64,000 nucleotides of DNA, taken from assembly GCF_000348985.1 (NCBI RefSeq), contig NC_035925.1, positions 682,001 to 746,000 of the forward strand, given 5' to 3'. Origin of the DNA: Huiozyma naganishii CBS 8797. Its lineage: Eukaryota; Ascomycota; Saccharomycetes; Saccharomycetales; Saccharomycetaceae. Shown in pieces: positions 1 through 9,427 of the stretch (the stretch's first letter is position 1; each line of letters begins with the position of its first letter). The position numbers and the translations under genes were made by a program. The notes beneath the pieces were generated by a model, which made no database searches, was not told where the DNA came from, and saw only the letters and a list, made by a program, of their open reading frames with translations.

Positions 1-639
1 AGCACGAGCTCTAGGATCCCAGAATTCTACGACGCTATTTTCCATCGAAACGGCAACCAGCCCGTTCACATCGTTGACTTCAACGTTGTTGACACCTTCC
101 GAATCTAATTTGAAAGGGTTTAGAAATCTACCTTGTTCTAAATTCAGTCTGTAAAGCTCACTGCCGCTGGCACCCACATACAAATCACAACTAACCTTGT
201 TGTAATTTATGGACCTTCCGAACTTGGGTATACGCGTAGTGTAGTGAAGCCCACCTCTGTTTTGAAATTGGATTGACCTGTCGTTTTGCAAATGGACACT
301 TTTGGTCCAGTCGTCTGAAAGGATAAGAAAGTCGACATTTTCAGAGTCGGTATGCCTATCGAATTTCAGCGACAAATTGTCAAAATCGTACAAGTGGATC
401 TGAGGTTTGTAAGTCCCAGTGGCCATCACAAACTGCTGATCAGGAGTGACTTTAATCTTGTTAGATGCTTCCGAAAATTCGAAATCTTGGATCAGTTCCA
501 CTCTATTCTGATAATCCAAATCATTCTTCAACGATCTCTTCCGTCTTCTAGCTACCCACTCCGGTAGAGAACGGGATACATTCGTACCAGAAACTTGGTA
601 CACAGAAACGTCACTGGCAGATGTAGATTTCAATACCAT
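1..639 (-). CDS. ENP2: ENP2 ortholog, N-terminal 213 codons only (runs off the left edge)
   Basis: Reading the minus strand from the ATG at 639 gives an open frame to base 1 with no stop, so the rest of the gene lies outside the window. The start reads MVLKSTSASDVSVYQVSGTN and continues with motifs I recognise from S. cerevisiae Enp2, such as SRSLPEW, RVELIQDFEF, GTYKPQIHLYDF and EFWDPR. Enp2 is an essential nucleolar WD-repeat protein (about 707 residues in S. cerevisiae) of the small-subunit processome, needed for 18S rRNA maturation; the visible part covers the N-terminal segment and the first beta-propeller repeats. The upstream region carries PAC-like and RRPE-like elements typical of ribosome-biogenesis genes. 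Identification is confident; only the partial extent limits it. Confidence 0.93.
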   Translation of the reverse strand, partial: MVLKSTSASDVSVYQVSGTNVSRSLPEWVARRRKRSLKNDLDYQNRVELIQDFEFSEASNKIKVTPDQQFVMATGTYKPQIHLYDFDNLSLKFDRHTDSENVDFLILSDDWTKSVHLQNDRSIQFQNRGGLHYTTRIPKFGRSINYNKVSCDLYVGASGSELYRLNLEQGRFLNPFKLDSEGVNNVEVNDVNGLVAVSMENSVVEFWDPRARA

Positions 640-936
640 ATCTGCTAGTAGCTATTTACCAATGTTGAGAGACTATTTTGAAATGAGATGAGATGAGATG
701 AGATGAGCTACAGAAAGAGTGTAATTGCATATTATAATGAAGTAAAAAAAATTTTTCTTTAAAAATTCACCAGTAGAAAAAACCAGGTACTTCTTTTAAA
801 TTCGATGAGATGAGGAAATTCGTCAAGTCTGGGATTGTGGAGGGTCAATGAGAGAGATGAAGGGATCGCCTATAGAGCCGCGTAAAGAGCAAAAACAAAA
901 TAAGGATACAGTATTGTCATTATTCTCTTGGTTACA
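640..936 (-). promoter_or_regulatory. ENP2 upstream region with PAC-like and RRPE-like elements
   Basis: This spacer lies 5' of ENP2 and 3' of the YGL036W-like gene, both on the minus strand. It holds five tandem ATGAG units (683-707) ending in GATGAGCT, a second CGATGAGATGAGG copy at 803-815, and an A/T switch AAAAATTTTT at about 747-756. GATGAG repeats match the PAC element and the A/T switch resembles RRPE (TGAAAAATTTT); this pair marks ribosome-biogenesis promoters in yeasts. Assignment to ENP2 rests on orientation. Confidence 0.6.
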
Positions 937-3384
937 TTACATAGTTGGCCCTGTTTGGAACTGGTCAATATGAATAGATTGGGCCCTGCTATTGTTCTTT
1001 ACGTTGTTGTGTCCACCCAGAATGTAGTTCTTCCCTGTGTTGACAATCTTGTTCTGTGGCGTCTTCGTCATCATCATATTCGTTGGTTCTGTGTTCCAGG
1101 GAGATGACGTGAACGCCACAGTTGATGCGTTCGATGTGGCCGTAGTTGATGCGGAGGAAGCACCCCCCAACGATGGGTTTCTCATAGCTGTGTGGCCTGT
1201 TCTTAGATCAGGGCGCACGACAGGTAATGGAGTATTTGGGGCAGACGAACTGTTGATGTAGTCTGTACGTCTCGACAGTGCGGTAGAGTAGTTGAAATTC
1301 AGATTGAAGGGTGAATTATTCGTGTAGGTTGGTGTGTCCATAGGTACATTTATACCCGTATTGTAGTTTGGAATAACGTAGCCTCCTGGATTTGCCGTAG
1401 CTGCTCCTGAGGGGTGTTGCTGCTGTAGAAAGGGGCTTGTCCCAAGGTTAGAGCCTGCATTGGCAGTGGAAGAAGGTACGAATGATGCTGCGGAGTAAGC
1501 ATCGTATTTGGAAGTGGTAGCAGTCGGTATGTCAGAATTCATGTAGTTTTTCATTGATTTCTGTGGCACTGGTTGTGAAATAGTAGCAGGTTTTTGTGTT
1601 GCCCGTGAATGCGACGTTTGCGAGTCTCTTTTAGATTCCGGTGTCGCGCGGGGCACATTTTCATTTTCCCCAGGTTGCTCCAGATCCTGTATAATTTGGT
1701 TTAAATGGTCGATGTTTACTGTGACTTTCTTAACCTTCTTCTGTTTCTCTGGAAGGATATCGCAGTAAAAGGAGGCATATTTCTCCGAGCCGTCATTCCA
1801 CAATGAGATATACTCTCTGAGGGCGTTTGTCGAAAGTTCATTCTGTGAGCAAATTTCGTGTACGAACCTACTTCTTCCGTGATAAAATAAATGATTTAGC
1901 AAGTGGATAGAGATGCCTTGCAGTAGTAAATTTTCTTGCGATATTTGCTTGATAAACTTGAGCAAATGGTACAGCGCCGTGTTCCCATGCAATACGATTA
2001 AATTCTCGATGCTTTTGACAGAGCTAGCAAACAGTAGTTTACCCTCCAGGGGATCCTGTTGTACCTCCTCGACCTGCTTGGATACACATAGGGTAGTAAG
2101 TGATGCGATGTAATTCAATTGGAAAAATGAGTTACTTAGAATGTAATCAACGGTAGAGTTTGATGTGTCACCAACTTTTAAGTAGTCGATATTGAGCACT
2201 CGATACTGCTTTAATATGGAATTGTTTATTATGAGCGTATAATTCAGACATTGAAGTAAGATCTCAATGTTTTTCGTCGTTGTGGTTCTTGCCCATGGTC
2301 CCGCCATGTCCGCATGCTCATCTTCAAAAATAAATAACGGCTTGGAGATAGGGGGTATCTTCGTTAGGATATCTTCTGCAAACCAATGTGGGATACTAAA
2401 ATTTGAGCTCACCGTCTTCCCCCTAAGTTGGTTCAAAAATTTTGCTAGTATGAACTCTAACAGTTTGAAAATGGACAGCATCGACTGAGTGGTACCCAGC
2501 TGACCCAATTTGTCATGTAACGAGACAGCGTTTAATTGAGAGATATTGCGCAGTGCACCATGGAGCAAGAAGATCAGTCTGGATTCCTCTAGAAAACTCA
2601 GTTCTGGGTGGTCTATGACTTCCATCACGAGTTGCAGATCAGATGGTGCCCCTCGTGTCTGTTCTCTAATTTTCTCAGCTACTGGTATGTCCATCCAATC
2701 CGGGTTAAAGAATTTCAAACAAGAGGAGTACGTTTTCATAATGAAGGGTTTGAAGGGGGCCATTGTCGTTTCTTTGTAGTCCAGTTGTTCTGGAGAGCAT
2801 GTGACGATAAAATAATGCATTTTGGGTTCGTTGGCAAACATTTCTGTTATTGAATTATTCTGCAACTGCGTATCCCAATCTGATTTCAACCCATTGGTCC
2901 ATAACGGTATCCAGTGATGACAAAGTGCACTACCCCAGCCAAATTTATAAAACTGGAACAACTCATCGTCCAAAGAGCTAAATTGCGATACAATCTTGAG
3001 CACTGTAAAAACCCGGACGCCTTCTGTCCGTCTTGTTCCGACACATCGACTAGGAATCTTGGTCCATTTATGAGCGTTCCTCCGTACCAGAGGTTGCAAA
3101 AAGGGGAACACCGAGCAATACGCCACCAAAACGGCAACAACATCCAATTGGGTACTCTCCGTATAGTCCCCCCATAGCGAGCCAATGACATCTGCGTCTG
3201 TAACAGAAAAGTGCAAATCTGCAGACACGCGTTCAAACAATGCACCGTCACCAAACTTCAACTGGCCCAGCGCTGCAATCAGATCGTAGACTACTTGCCG
3301 CGACGAGGGCCTGCCACTCCCATTGAGAGCAACGAAGGCGCCTACCACACTGCGGATCAAATGCTCCCTACCGGCTACTTCCAT
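937..3384 (-). CDS. YGL036W-like protein of unknown function
   Basis: An 815-codon ORF with an ATG at 3384. I do not recognise a domain. The first 500 or so residues look globular and helical with a hydrophobic, leucine-rich composition. The last 270 are low complexity, rich in Ser, Asn, Thr and Pro, as in a disordered tail. The call is from position: in S. cerevisiae the order is OCH1-PNC1-YGL036W with YGL036W divergent from PNC1, and here this gene is divergent from PNC1, which is followed by OCH1. S. cerevisiae YGL036W is a similar length (about 909 residues), nonessential and uncharacterised. No sequence motif independently proves the match. Confidence 0.6.
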   Translation of the reverse strand: MEVAGREHLIRSVVGAFVALNGSGRPSSRQVVYDLIAALGQLKFGDGALFERVSADLHFSVTDADVIGSLWGDYTESTQLDVVAVLVAYCSVFPFLQPLVRRNAHKWTKIPSRCVGTRRTEGVRVFTVLKIVSQFSSLDDELFQFYKFGWGSALCHHWIPLWTNGLKSDWDTQLQNNSITEMFANEPKMHYFIVTCSPEQLDYKETTMAPFKPFIMKTYSSCLKFFNPDWMDIPVAEKIREQTRGAPSDLQLVMEVIDHPELSFLEESRLIFLLHGALRNISQLNAVSLHDKLGQLGTTQSMLSIFKLLEFILAKFLNQLRGKTVSSNFSIPHWFAEDILTKIPPISKPLFIFEDEHADMAGPWARTTTTKNIEILLQCLNYTLIINNSILKQYRVLNIDYLKVGDTSNSTVDYILSNSFFQLNYIASLTTLCVSKQVEEVQQDPLEGKLLFASSVKSIENLIVLHGNTALYHLLKFIKQISQENLLLQGISIHLLNHLFYHGRSRFVHEICSQNELSTNALREYISLWNDGSEKYASFYCDILPEKQKKVKKVTVNIDHLNQIIQDLEQPGENENVPRATPESKRDSQTSHSRATQKPATISQPVPQKSMKNYMNSDIPTATTSKYDAYSAASFVPSSTANAGSNLGTSPFLQQQHPSGAATANPGGYVIPNYNTGINVPMDTPTYTNNSPFNLNFNYSTALSRRTDYINSSSAPNTPLPVVRPDLRTGHTAMRNPSLGGASSASTTATSNASTVAFTSSPWNTEPTNMMMTKTPQNKIVNTGKNYILGGHNNVKNNSRAQSIHIDQFQTGPTM

Positions 3385-4066
3385 CGTGATAGTATAGTGC
3401 AGTGGTAGTTTGTAGTACTAGCAGAGTGGGGTGGAGTGGTCACGCAGCTGACCCTACAACAAGAAACACCCCCAAACAGAGAGTCAATACGCCCGTGTCT
3501 AAACTGATCCATCTCCAACACATGCAGATCTCTCACGGACGGGCTCTACCGCTGAAACTCCACGCACTGAGTTTCCATTCTCTGCGTCTTTCTCCCTGAC
3601 GCGGAAGTTCCGAAAAGGGAAATCGTCAGAAAACCAAGAAAAAAGCAGAAAAATCAGTCACGTGCCACGTGACACTCAAATCAGTAGCCACGTGACTATC
3701 GCGTGACCTTGGAGGTATTTTCCACGTGATTTTTCAATTTTTGTTTTATTTTTGGCACGCCCTTTTTTTTTTTCTCCGTTATTTCTTTTTCGTTCCTTTT
3801 TTTTCCATTTTCGTCCATTTTACTCGAAACGGGGGGGTTAAGGCAACGAAAAAAGAAATTGAGTTTTTTTTTGGCACTCCTTGTTACGTCAGCGGTAAAA
3901 AGGGGTTGTCAAGAGGTGTTACCCGAAGCGGCGATTGCAGGAGTTATATATATAGGCTTTTCTTTTCACGAGAGGTGAAAGTTTCACTTGGAATTGAGCT
4001 GCTGAACTGAAACATTTGTCAGCCACCTCAGCATCTCAGCATTAGCAGCAGCAGTAACCCCGAGAA
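3385..4066. promoter_or_regulatory. Divergent promoter between the YGL036W-like gene and PNC1, with four CACGTG E-boxes
   Basis: The 682-base shared upstream region contains CACGTG at 3659-3664, 3666-3671, 3689-3694 and 3723-3728, four copies in 70 bases. CACGTG is the core of Cbf1 and Pho4 sites. Long T tracts follow (about 3760-3830), then one stress-response core AGGGG at 3901-3905 and a TATA-like TATATATA near 3946. S. cerevisiae PNC1 is induced by stress through STRE sites, so the single AGGGG is compatible; the E-box cluster is the dominant feature. Confidence 0.6.
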
Positions 4067-4708
4067 ATGAAAACTCTAATTGTAGTCGACGTCCAGAACG
4101 ATTTCCTGCCACCAAAGGGTTCTTTGGCCGTTCCACACGGGGACGAAGTGATCGACCCCATCATTGAGCTGATCAACGACCCAGCACAGGACTGGCACAG
4201 GGTTGTGTTCACGAAGGACTGGCATCCAAAGAAGCACACCTCCTTTGCGATCACGCACAACCAGCCGGAGTTTTCAAAGTACACGTATAAGTCCCCCCGG
4301 TTCGGCGACCTGACCACCCAGGAGGGCACGCTGTGGCCTGTCCACTGTGTGCAGAACACATGGGGCGCACAGATCACCAACAAACTGATGAAGGAGGTAT
4401 CGAAGCACCACTTCAAGATCGTCGATAAGGGGTTTTTGAGGGATAGGGAGTACTACTCCGCGTTCCACGATATCTGGAAATTCCACAGGACAGACCTAGA
4501 CGACTACCTGAGAAAGCATCACACCACGGAAGTGTACATCGTCGGGCTTGCCCTCGATTTCTGTGTCAAATGCACAGCCATCAGCGCAGCAGAGCTCGGC
4601 TACAAGACTACGATCTTGAAGGACTACACCCGCGCCATCAACACAGACGACGAGTCAATGGCCAAGCTGGAAAAAGAACTGCAGGAAAACGATGTCGCGC
4701 TTGTCTAA
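4067..4708 (+). CDS. PNC1: PNC1, nicotinamidase
   Basis: A 213-residue protein, close to the 216 of S. cerevisiae Pnc1. It converts nicotinamide to nicotinic acid plus ammonia in the NAD+ salvage pathway, so it feeds NAD+ synthesis and removes a sirtuin inhibitor. The isochorismatase-fold catalytic triad is visible: D8 in VDVQNDF, K121 in DKGF and C166 in LALDFC. Metal ligands D51, H53 and H93 (DWH and PVH) are present. The start is the ATG at 4067, directly before KTLIVVDVQNDF. It is divergent from the YGL036W-like gene and upstream of OCH1 on the same strand, the S. cerevisiae arrangement. Confidence 0.96.
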   Translation: MKTLIVVDVQNDFLPPKGSLAVPHGDEVIDPIIELINDPAQDWHRVVFTKDWHPKKHTSFAITHNQPEFSKYTYKSPRFGDLTTQEGTLWPVHCVQNTWGAQITNKLMKEVSKHHFKIVDKGFLRDREYYSAFHDIWKFHRTDLDDYLRKHHTTEVYIVGLALDFCVKCTAISAAELGYKTTILKDYTRAINTDDESMAKLEKELQENDVALV

Positions 4709-5086
4709 GCCCCTGCCGTGCCGCACATCGTCTATATATAGATTCCACGCAGTATGTATTCGTATCGTAACGATGTCAAGTACATCGCCCCAGCAACAAT
4801 TTGCACGTATTCTTGTTGAACAATAGTACTGTGCACAGAGAACTCGGGTCTAGACCCATTCGCCGGCTGCCAGTAGTTTTTCCGGGCCTCGAGGAATTAT
4901 TTCCTAAAAAGTTAATATTACGGAATCACGTGGCTCGCTGGGCATTGCCTACCAAGTACCGTTTCTTTTTTCTTTTGTTCTCTTCGAGACTTCCAGGAAA
5001 CGCGTTTGCAGTTATAAAAGCTGGCCTGCTGCTTGAAGGGCAGGAGATGTTGGCGCGGAATGTTAAGGGCAGGAAGCGCTGTACTG
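4709..5086 (+). promoter_or_regulatory. PNC1 3' / OCH1 5' spacer with an upstream ATG
   Basis: A 378-base tandem spacer. It contains a short ORF from ATG 5047 to a TAA ending at 5103 (18 codons), out of frame with OCH1 and overlapping its probable starts. Whether this ATG is in the mRNA depends on the transcription start. No other recognisable element was seen. Confidence 0.4.
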
Positions 5087-6457
5087 ATGAGCAAGAGGGG
5101 TAAAATCGGCGTTCTGTCGGTGATACTGGTGTTCGTAGTGTACAGATTCCATGCGGCGAACAAGTCTCTGACCCGGCAATTTCAATGGGATGGGAACTCT
5201 GCTGCCGGTGATTCAGGCGTCTTATTGCCCACAACATCGCATGTGCAGGATCTCAACCTCAGGACTTTTTCAGTACAGAACGGCGGGGGTGAAGACCGCA
5301 TGTACAGTGTGCGGGAACAATTGGCACTCACGTTCCCTTACAACGCACAGGCACCCATCCCGAAACACGTATGGCAGACGTGGAAGGAGGGTCCCGACTC
5401 AGCGACGTTCCCTGGGAACTTCAGGTTGTACCAGTCTGACTGGGCCAATTGGGACAAGAATGTTCAGTACTCGCTGATCAAGGACGACCAGATGGTCCCC
5501 TTCCTGGAAGAGGTGTACGGGGGTGTGCCGCTAGTGGTAGAGGCGTTTAAATTGCTCCCCACAATAATACTGAGGGCAGATTTTTTTAGGTACCTGGTAC
5601 TGTACGCAAGAGGTGGCATATACTCCGACATGGACACTTTCCCACTGAAGGATATGGCCGAGTGGCCGTCGTACAATGAGGGGAAGCTGCAGACCATGCT
5701 CGAGGGTGCCCAGCCGCTTAATTACAAGGCGAGCAAGCCTGCTCACGAACCTTCTATTGCCCGGATCAATGACGCTGGGCTCGTCATTGGGATCGAAGCG
5801 GATCCGGATAGACCGGACTGGAAGGACTGGTTTGCGCGGAGAATCCAGTTTTGTCAATGGACCATACAGAGTAAACCGGGACATCCCGTGCTGCGGGAGT
5901 TGATCCTGAATATCACGGCGACGACTCTGCAGAGTGTCGATGGGTCGTTTACTTCGATCACGGATAAATCACACGCCGAGGATTACAACGTCAATTATAG
6001 ACATAAAAGACTCTTTGACACGAAGTACGACCACCACAAACTGAAGAACAAGCAGAATGTCGATGGATCAGATATCATGAACTGGACAGGTCCGGGCATT
6101 TTTTCCGATATCATTTTCAACTACATGGACAACCTACTGCATCATAATGACGATGTGATCCTACTAAATAACAATCTGGGACATATAGAGAAGAACGAGG
6201 ACATTACAAAATCGACCAAGCAATTCTACAAAACAATTACAGAATCCCTGCAATCGGCGAACAATGTGCCCTGGGAGTTCTTCTCCCTCATCACCTCGCC
6301 AGTACTTGTGGACGATATACTTGTTTTGCCCATCACAGCGTTCTCACCAGGTGTTGACACCATGGAGGCAAAAACGGAGACCGATGAAATGGCGTTTGTG
6401 AAACACATGTTTGAGGGCTCTTGGAAGGCTACCGCTGATCAGAATGCAGGGCATTAA
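5087..6457 (+). CDS. OCH1: OCH1, initiating alpha-1,6-mannosyltransferase
   Basis: This Golgi type II membrane enzyme adds the first alpha-1,6-mannose that begins the outer chain of yeast N-glycans. From the ATG at 5087 the protein has 456 residues: a short basic cytosolic tail (MSKRGK), a membrane anchor at about residues 6-20, a stem, then the glycosyltransferase domain. Family motifs are clear: APIPKHVWQTWK, ARGGIYSDMDT (the DxD sugar-nucleotide motif), GLVIGIEADPDR, RRIQFCQWTIQ and DGSDIMNWTGPG. An in-frame ATG at 5060 would add nine residues; the open frame also extends upstream to a TTG at 5033, which I do not use. The 5087 start matches the short tail of S. cerevisiae Och1. Confidence 0.94.
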   Translation: MSKRGKIGVLSVILVFVVYRFHAANKSLTRQFQWDGNSAAGDSGVLLPTTSHVQDLNLRTFSVQNGGGEDRMYSVREQLALTFPYNAQAPIPKHVWQTWKEGPDSATFPGNFRLYQSDWANWDKNVQYSLIKDDQMVPFLEEVYGGVPLVVEAFKLLPTIILRADFFRYLVLYARGGIYSDMDTFPLKDMAEWPSYNEGKLQTMLEGAQPLNYKASKPAHEPSIARINDAGLVIGIEADPDRPDWKDWFARRIQFCQWTIQSKPGHPVLRELILNITATTLQSVDGSFTSITDKSHAEDYNVNYRHKRLFDTKYDHHKLKNKQNVDGSDIMNWTGPGIFSDIIFNYMDNLLHHNDDVILLNNNLGHIEKNEDITKSTKQFYKTITESLQSANNVPWEFFSLITSPVLVDDILVLPITAFSPGVDTMEAKTETDEMAFVKHMFEGSWKATADQNAGH

Positions 6458-6853
6458 TTCAACACCCAGCCTTTCATTGTTTACCTCATTTATATATAAT
6501 CAATATATGCATTTCAACCTTGAACTACGACATTGTCTTTATCATGGAGGGGGTAAACACCCTTATTACAGGAATAATCACTGCATTAGCAACCAATATC
6601 GAAGAATGACAACGATTATTTCCCTTTCTCTCCATTCTATAAGGATTTGTCCATAGTTGAGGGTTGATAAGAGTATAAAAGAGCACATTTTTACTCTTCA
6701 AATAGCAAGTGTCCTATATAAACCACCAGTACTAAAATAACTATGTCTTAAACTACATTGGACCCATTTTGTAGAGTCGCTAAGACGAAGACAAAAAAAA
6801 ACATCAACCTTGTGGCCGGCTGGACCGGATTTATTTTAACCTAGGAGAGACCT
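6458..6853. other. Convergent spacer between OCH1 and RSR1
   Basis: A 396-base tail-to-tail spacer that must hold both 3' ends. It is AT-rich and has no ORF or RNA gene I can support. Confidence 0.5.
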
Positions 6854-7768
6854 TTATAAAATAGTACATAAACTTTTCTTCTTCTTGTTTTTCTTCTTCT
6901 GCTTGTTAACGGTTGTTGTATTCGTGTTCGATTGTCTTTGTGATTGTCCATTTGTTCCCTTGGAACCATTCTGATTGTCTATATTCTTATTGCTGCTACC
7001 TTGCTGTGCGGCTGTCTCTCTTTTCGTTTTGCCGCTTTGATTGCCACTACCGTTCTTTAATGGTGTTGACGATCTTGAAGGATGTGCACTGGAATATTTT
7101 CTGGATGTTTTGCTCCCGCTATTTCGTAAATTGTTACTGTTCGAGTTGTTATTGATATCACCGTTTCTTTCGTTTCTAGACTGTGTCGATATCTTAGATT
7201 CATTTTTGGAAAGGTTTGCAAGACTTGGATTCCTCATTTCTGATTTAGCGACATTCTCAAATTCGTTTCTAATCAATTGCCTTACTAAATCAACAAATAC
7301 TTCATCGACGTTTGACCTTAAAAGGGCACTCGTCTCGTAAAACGGAACTTTCCCCCATTTACTGCTAACTGTAATACCGTCCTCTACACTAATAACCCGC
7401 TCATCGGTCAAATCGGCCTTATTCCCCACAAGAACCATGGGAACTCGCGAGGAGTCCTTTATCCGCAGTACTTGCTCTCTCAACGCCATAAGTTCGTCCA
7501 AAGACTGCTTATCCGTAACAGAGTATACCAGCAGAAACCCCATCCCCGACTTAATGTACAGCTCTCTCATAGCAGTGAACTGCGCGACACCAGCCGTATC
7601 CAGAATCTCCAAGTCGAAAATTTTGTTATCAATCTCTATGGTTTTACGATACGAATCCTCAATGGTTGGATCGTAAGAGTCCAGGTAGATTCCTTGTACG
7701 AACTGTACAGTCAAGCATGACTTCCCTACACCACCGGCACCCAGCACCACTAATTTATAATCTCTCAT
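6854..7768 (-). CDS. RSR1: RSR1/BUD1, Ras-like GTPase of bud-site selection
   Basis: A 304-residue Rap/Ras-family GTPase that transmits the bud-site landmark to Cdc24 and Cdc42 at the plasma membrane. The start is the ATG at 7768 ([10 protein letters not shown]); an upstream in-frame ATG at 7792 would add eight residues not expected in this family. Visible motifs are the P-loop GAGGVGKS (10-17), effector loop YDPTIEDSY (32-40), DTAG (57-60), NKAD and ETSAL. The residue matching Ras Gln61 is Val, as non-Gln residues are usual in Rap/Rsr1 proteins. After the G domain comes an Asn/Ser-rich linker longer than in S. cerevisiae (272 residues total), then a Lys-rich polybasic run and the CaaX box CTIL, which predicts geranylgeranylation. 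Confidence 0.97.
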   Translation of the reverse strand: MRDYKLVVLGAGGVGKSCLTVQFVQGIYLDSYDPTIEDSYRKTIEIDNKIFDLEILDTAGVAQFTAMRELYIKSGMGFLLVYSVTDKQSLDELMALREQVLRIKDSSRVPMVLVGNKADLTDERVISVEDGITVSSKWGKVPFYETSALLRSNVDEVFVDLVRQLIRNEFENVAKSEMRNPSLANLSKNESKISTQSRNERNGDINNNSNSNNLRNSGSKTSRKYSSAHPSRSSTPLKNGSGNQSGKTKRETAAQQGSSNKNIDNQNGSKGTNGQSQRQSNTNTTTVNKQKKKNKKKKSLCTIL

Positions 7769-9297
7769 TGTTTGTCTGAGACCTTCTTCCACACTGGCAC
7801 TCTTGTGATAGATTGATCAGGTGTAATCCAAGAATAGTTAACTGCTGGACCTCAACTTTTATCATCACATCAATGATTAAAACAGGAAATTGACCAAAAA
7901 AAATTTTCCAAAGAGAAGTAGCAGTGAGTCCTGCTTCCCAAGAGGAGGAAGGGAAAGGGGCAAGAAGAACAATTTGTGGACGGAACTGCCGTAGCGATAC
8001 TGTCAAAATCAATAAACAGACCAGAACCGTAGATTCTGTTCCTGACTGGTGCCTTTGATCCAACGGATTGGGCTTTATGGGCTGATTCTTTTTCCTTCGA
8101 TTGTTCGGTTGTCCCCCGCACTCGAAATACAATACAGAACCCCTATTCCCACTATATATGCCTGCAGCTTTGGTGCGTATGTTGACCGCGTTTTACTGGG
8201 ACCGTATTTAAAGTTCCCGCCCATTTTACTCAAATTCATGTGTTGTGTAGTTTTCTGTGCAATAATCTTTCTTCTTTGGGCAGGTAAACAGAACCTTACT
8301 CTCCATGGGGATGACTATTTTGTGCTCAAAAGGTGTTCACTACAGGGGGAGTTGTCAATTGTACATGCTGCACTATATAGAGTAGTTGATTCCTGCCATT
8401 GGATTTTCTTAGAATGTAGCAATAGATTCGCAAAAAGCGTTTACTTTAGAGTTGTTATTGAAGCGCCAGGTATTATTTATTGGAGGTGGCGTGCCATTTG
8501 AACGATGTTTACAACAGAGGGAGTCCTTACCGTACAAGCACTGCAATTTGTGCCGGAAGTTGGCTTCGAGAAATTGTAACTTGATTGAGAAAAAACAAAT
8601 GTACATAGATAGAGTGCATTGTTATAGAATGTAACAATCCGGAGTTACGTTGACTTTAGCGGTTTGAATAGAGACCATATTATTTTATGACATTGATGAT
8701 GCCGTTGACTGTAAGAGCTAAAGTAGGCTGTAATTGAATGAAGTGGGTAAAGACTGTTAGATATTTTCGTTTACACGGTATACGTAGTCATACGGGTTTA
8801 TCAGTTGTACTTGCTTGTCTAAATCTAGTTAGTTCGTGGGTCCCAAATTCAGAGACGGTCTTGAAAGATGTTGGTGCAGACACCTTGCAGTTTATGTCAC
8901 GTATTGAATAACGTGGCGTGGGCGTGCTCACAAGATGAGATTATAATAGCTCACAATACTGTATTTGAGTAACAGGTCGTGATTCCATTCTCAAGGGGAG
9001 ATCCCTGACTAGTAATAATACCGCGATTTCATAATTACGAGATCTTATTGTATCACTGTCTACAAATTAAATATTGTCTGATGTTAGGTATGCGTAATGA
9101 GGGATGACTATATTAAGACTACTGAAAGGATAATAGCTCTCTGATTTCTCTTGTATGTGAGCAGTATGTAGTTTTATACAAGAGAGTGTGGTATCAAAAG
9201 AGGAGGCTCGGGTAGCAGCTCAAGACTCTAAGAGAAAGACACATTCACGTGAAAGATTTAAAAACTCACTATGTACGAATTGGATACTGCTCAAAGC
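7769..9297. other. Gene-poor region upstream of RSR1
   Basis: About 1.5 kb between the RSR1 start and the tRNA gene. Short open frames occur but none has family motifs. In S. cerevisiae a reductase gene, YGL039W, lies between OCH1 and HEM2; nothing like it is visible here. I see no long terminal repeat or other repeat that I can defend. Confidence 0.4.
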
Positions 9298-9302
9298 AAA
9301 AA
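9298..9302 (-). terminator. RNA polymerase III terminator of tRNA-Leu(CAA)
   Basis: Five A residues on the + strand, a T5 run on the minus strand, lie three bases past the tRNA 3' end. This is the standard RNA polymerase III stop signal. Confidence 0.8.
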
Positions 9303-9305
9303 TAA

Positions 9306-9427
9306 TGGTTGCTAAGAGATTCGAACTCTTGCATCTTACGATACCTGAGGATTCCCACTGTGTTCAGTGGTTAAGAACGTTTTACTTTTCTTGAATCAGG
9401 CGCCTTAGACCGCTCGGCCAAACAACC
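9306..9427 (-). tRNA. tL(CAA): tRNA-Leu(CAA) with an intron
   Basis: On the minus strand the gene begins GGTTGTTTGGCCGAGCGG and ends in AGCAACCA, where the acceptor arms pair (GGTTGTT with AGCAACC) and A is the discriminator. The anticodon CAA lies at 9391-9393, so it reads UUG leucine codons. The anticodon stem CCTGA (9396-9400) pairs with TCAGG (9344-9348). An intron of about 40 bases, near 9350-9389, follows the base 3' of the anticodon, as in S. cerevisiae tRNA-Leu(CAA), which is also interrupted there. The A box (TGGCCGAGCGG) and B box (GAGTTCGAATC) are intact, and the long variable arm expected of leucine tRNAs is present. Confidence 0.95.

Noticed and set aside
8049..8501. 150-codon plus-strand ORF between RSR1 and the tRNA
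   Set aside because: It opens at GTG; from its first ATG (8238) only 87 codons remain and no family is recognised.
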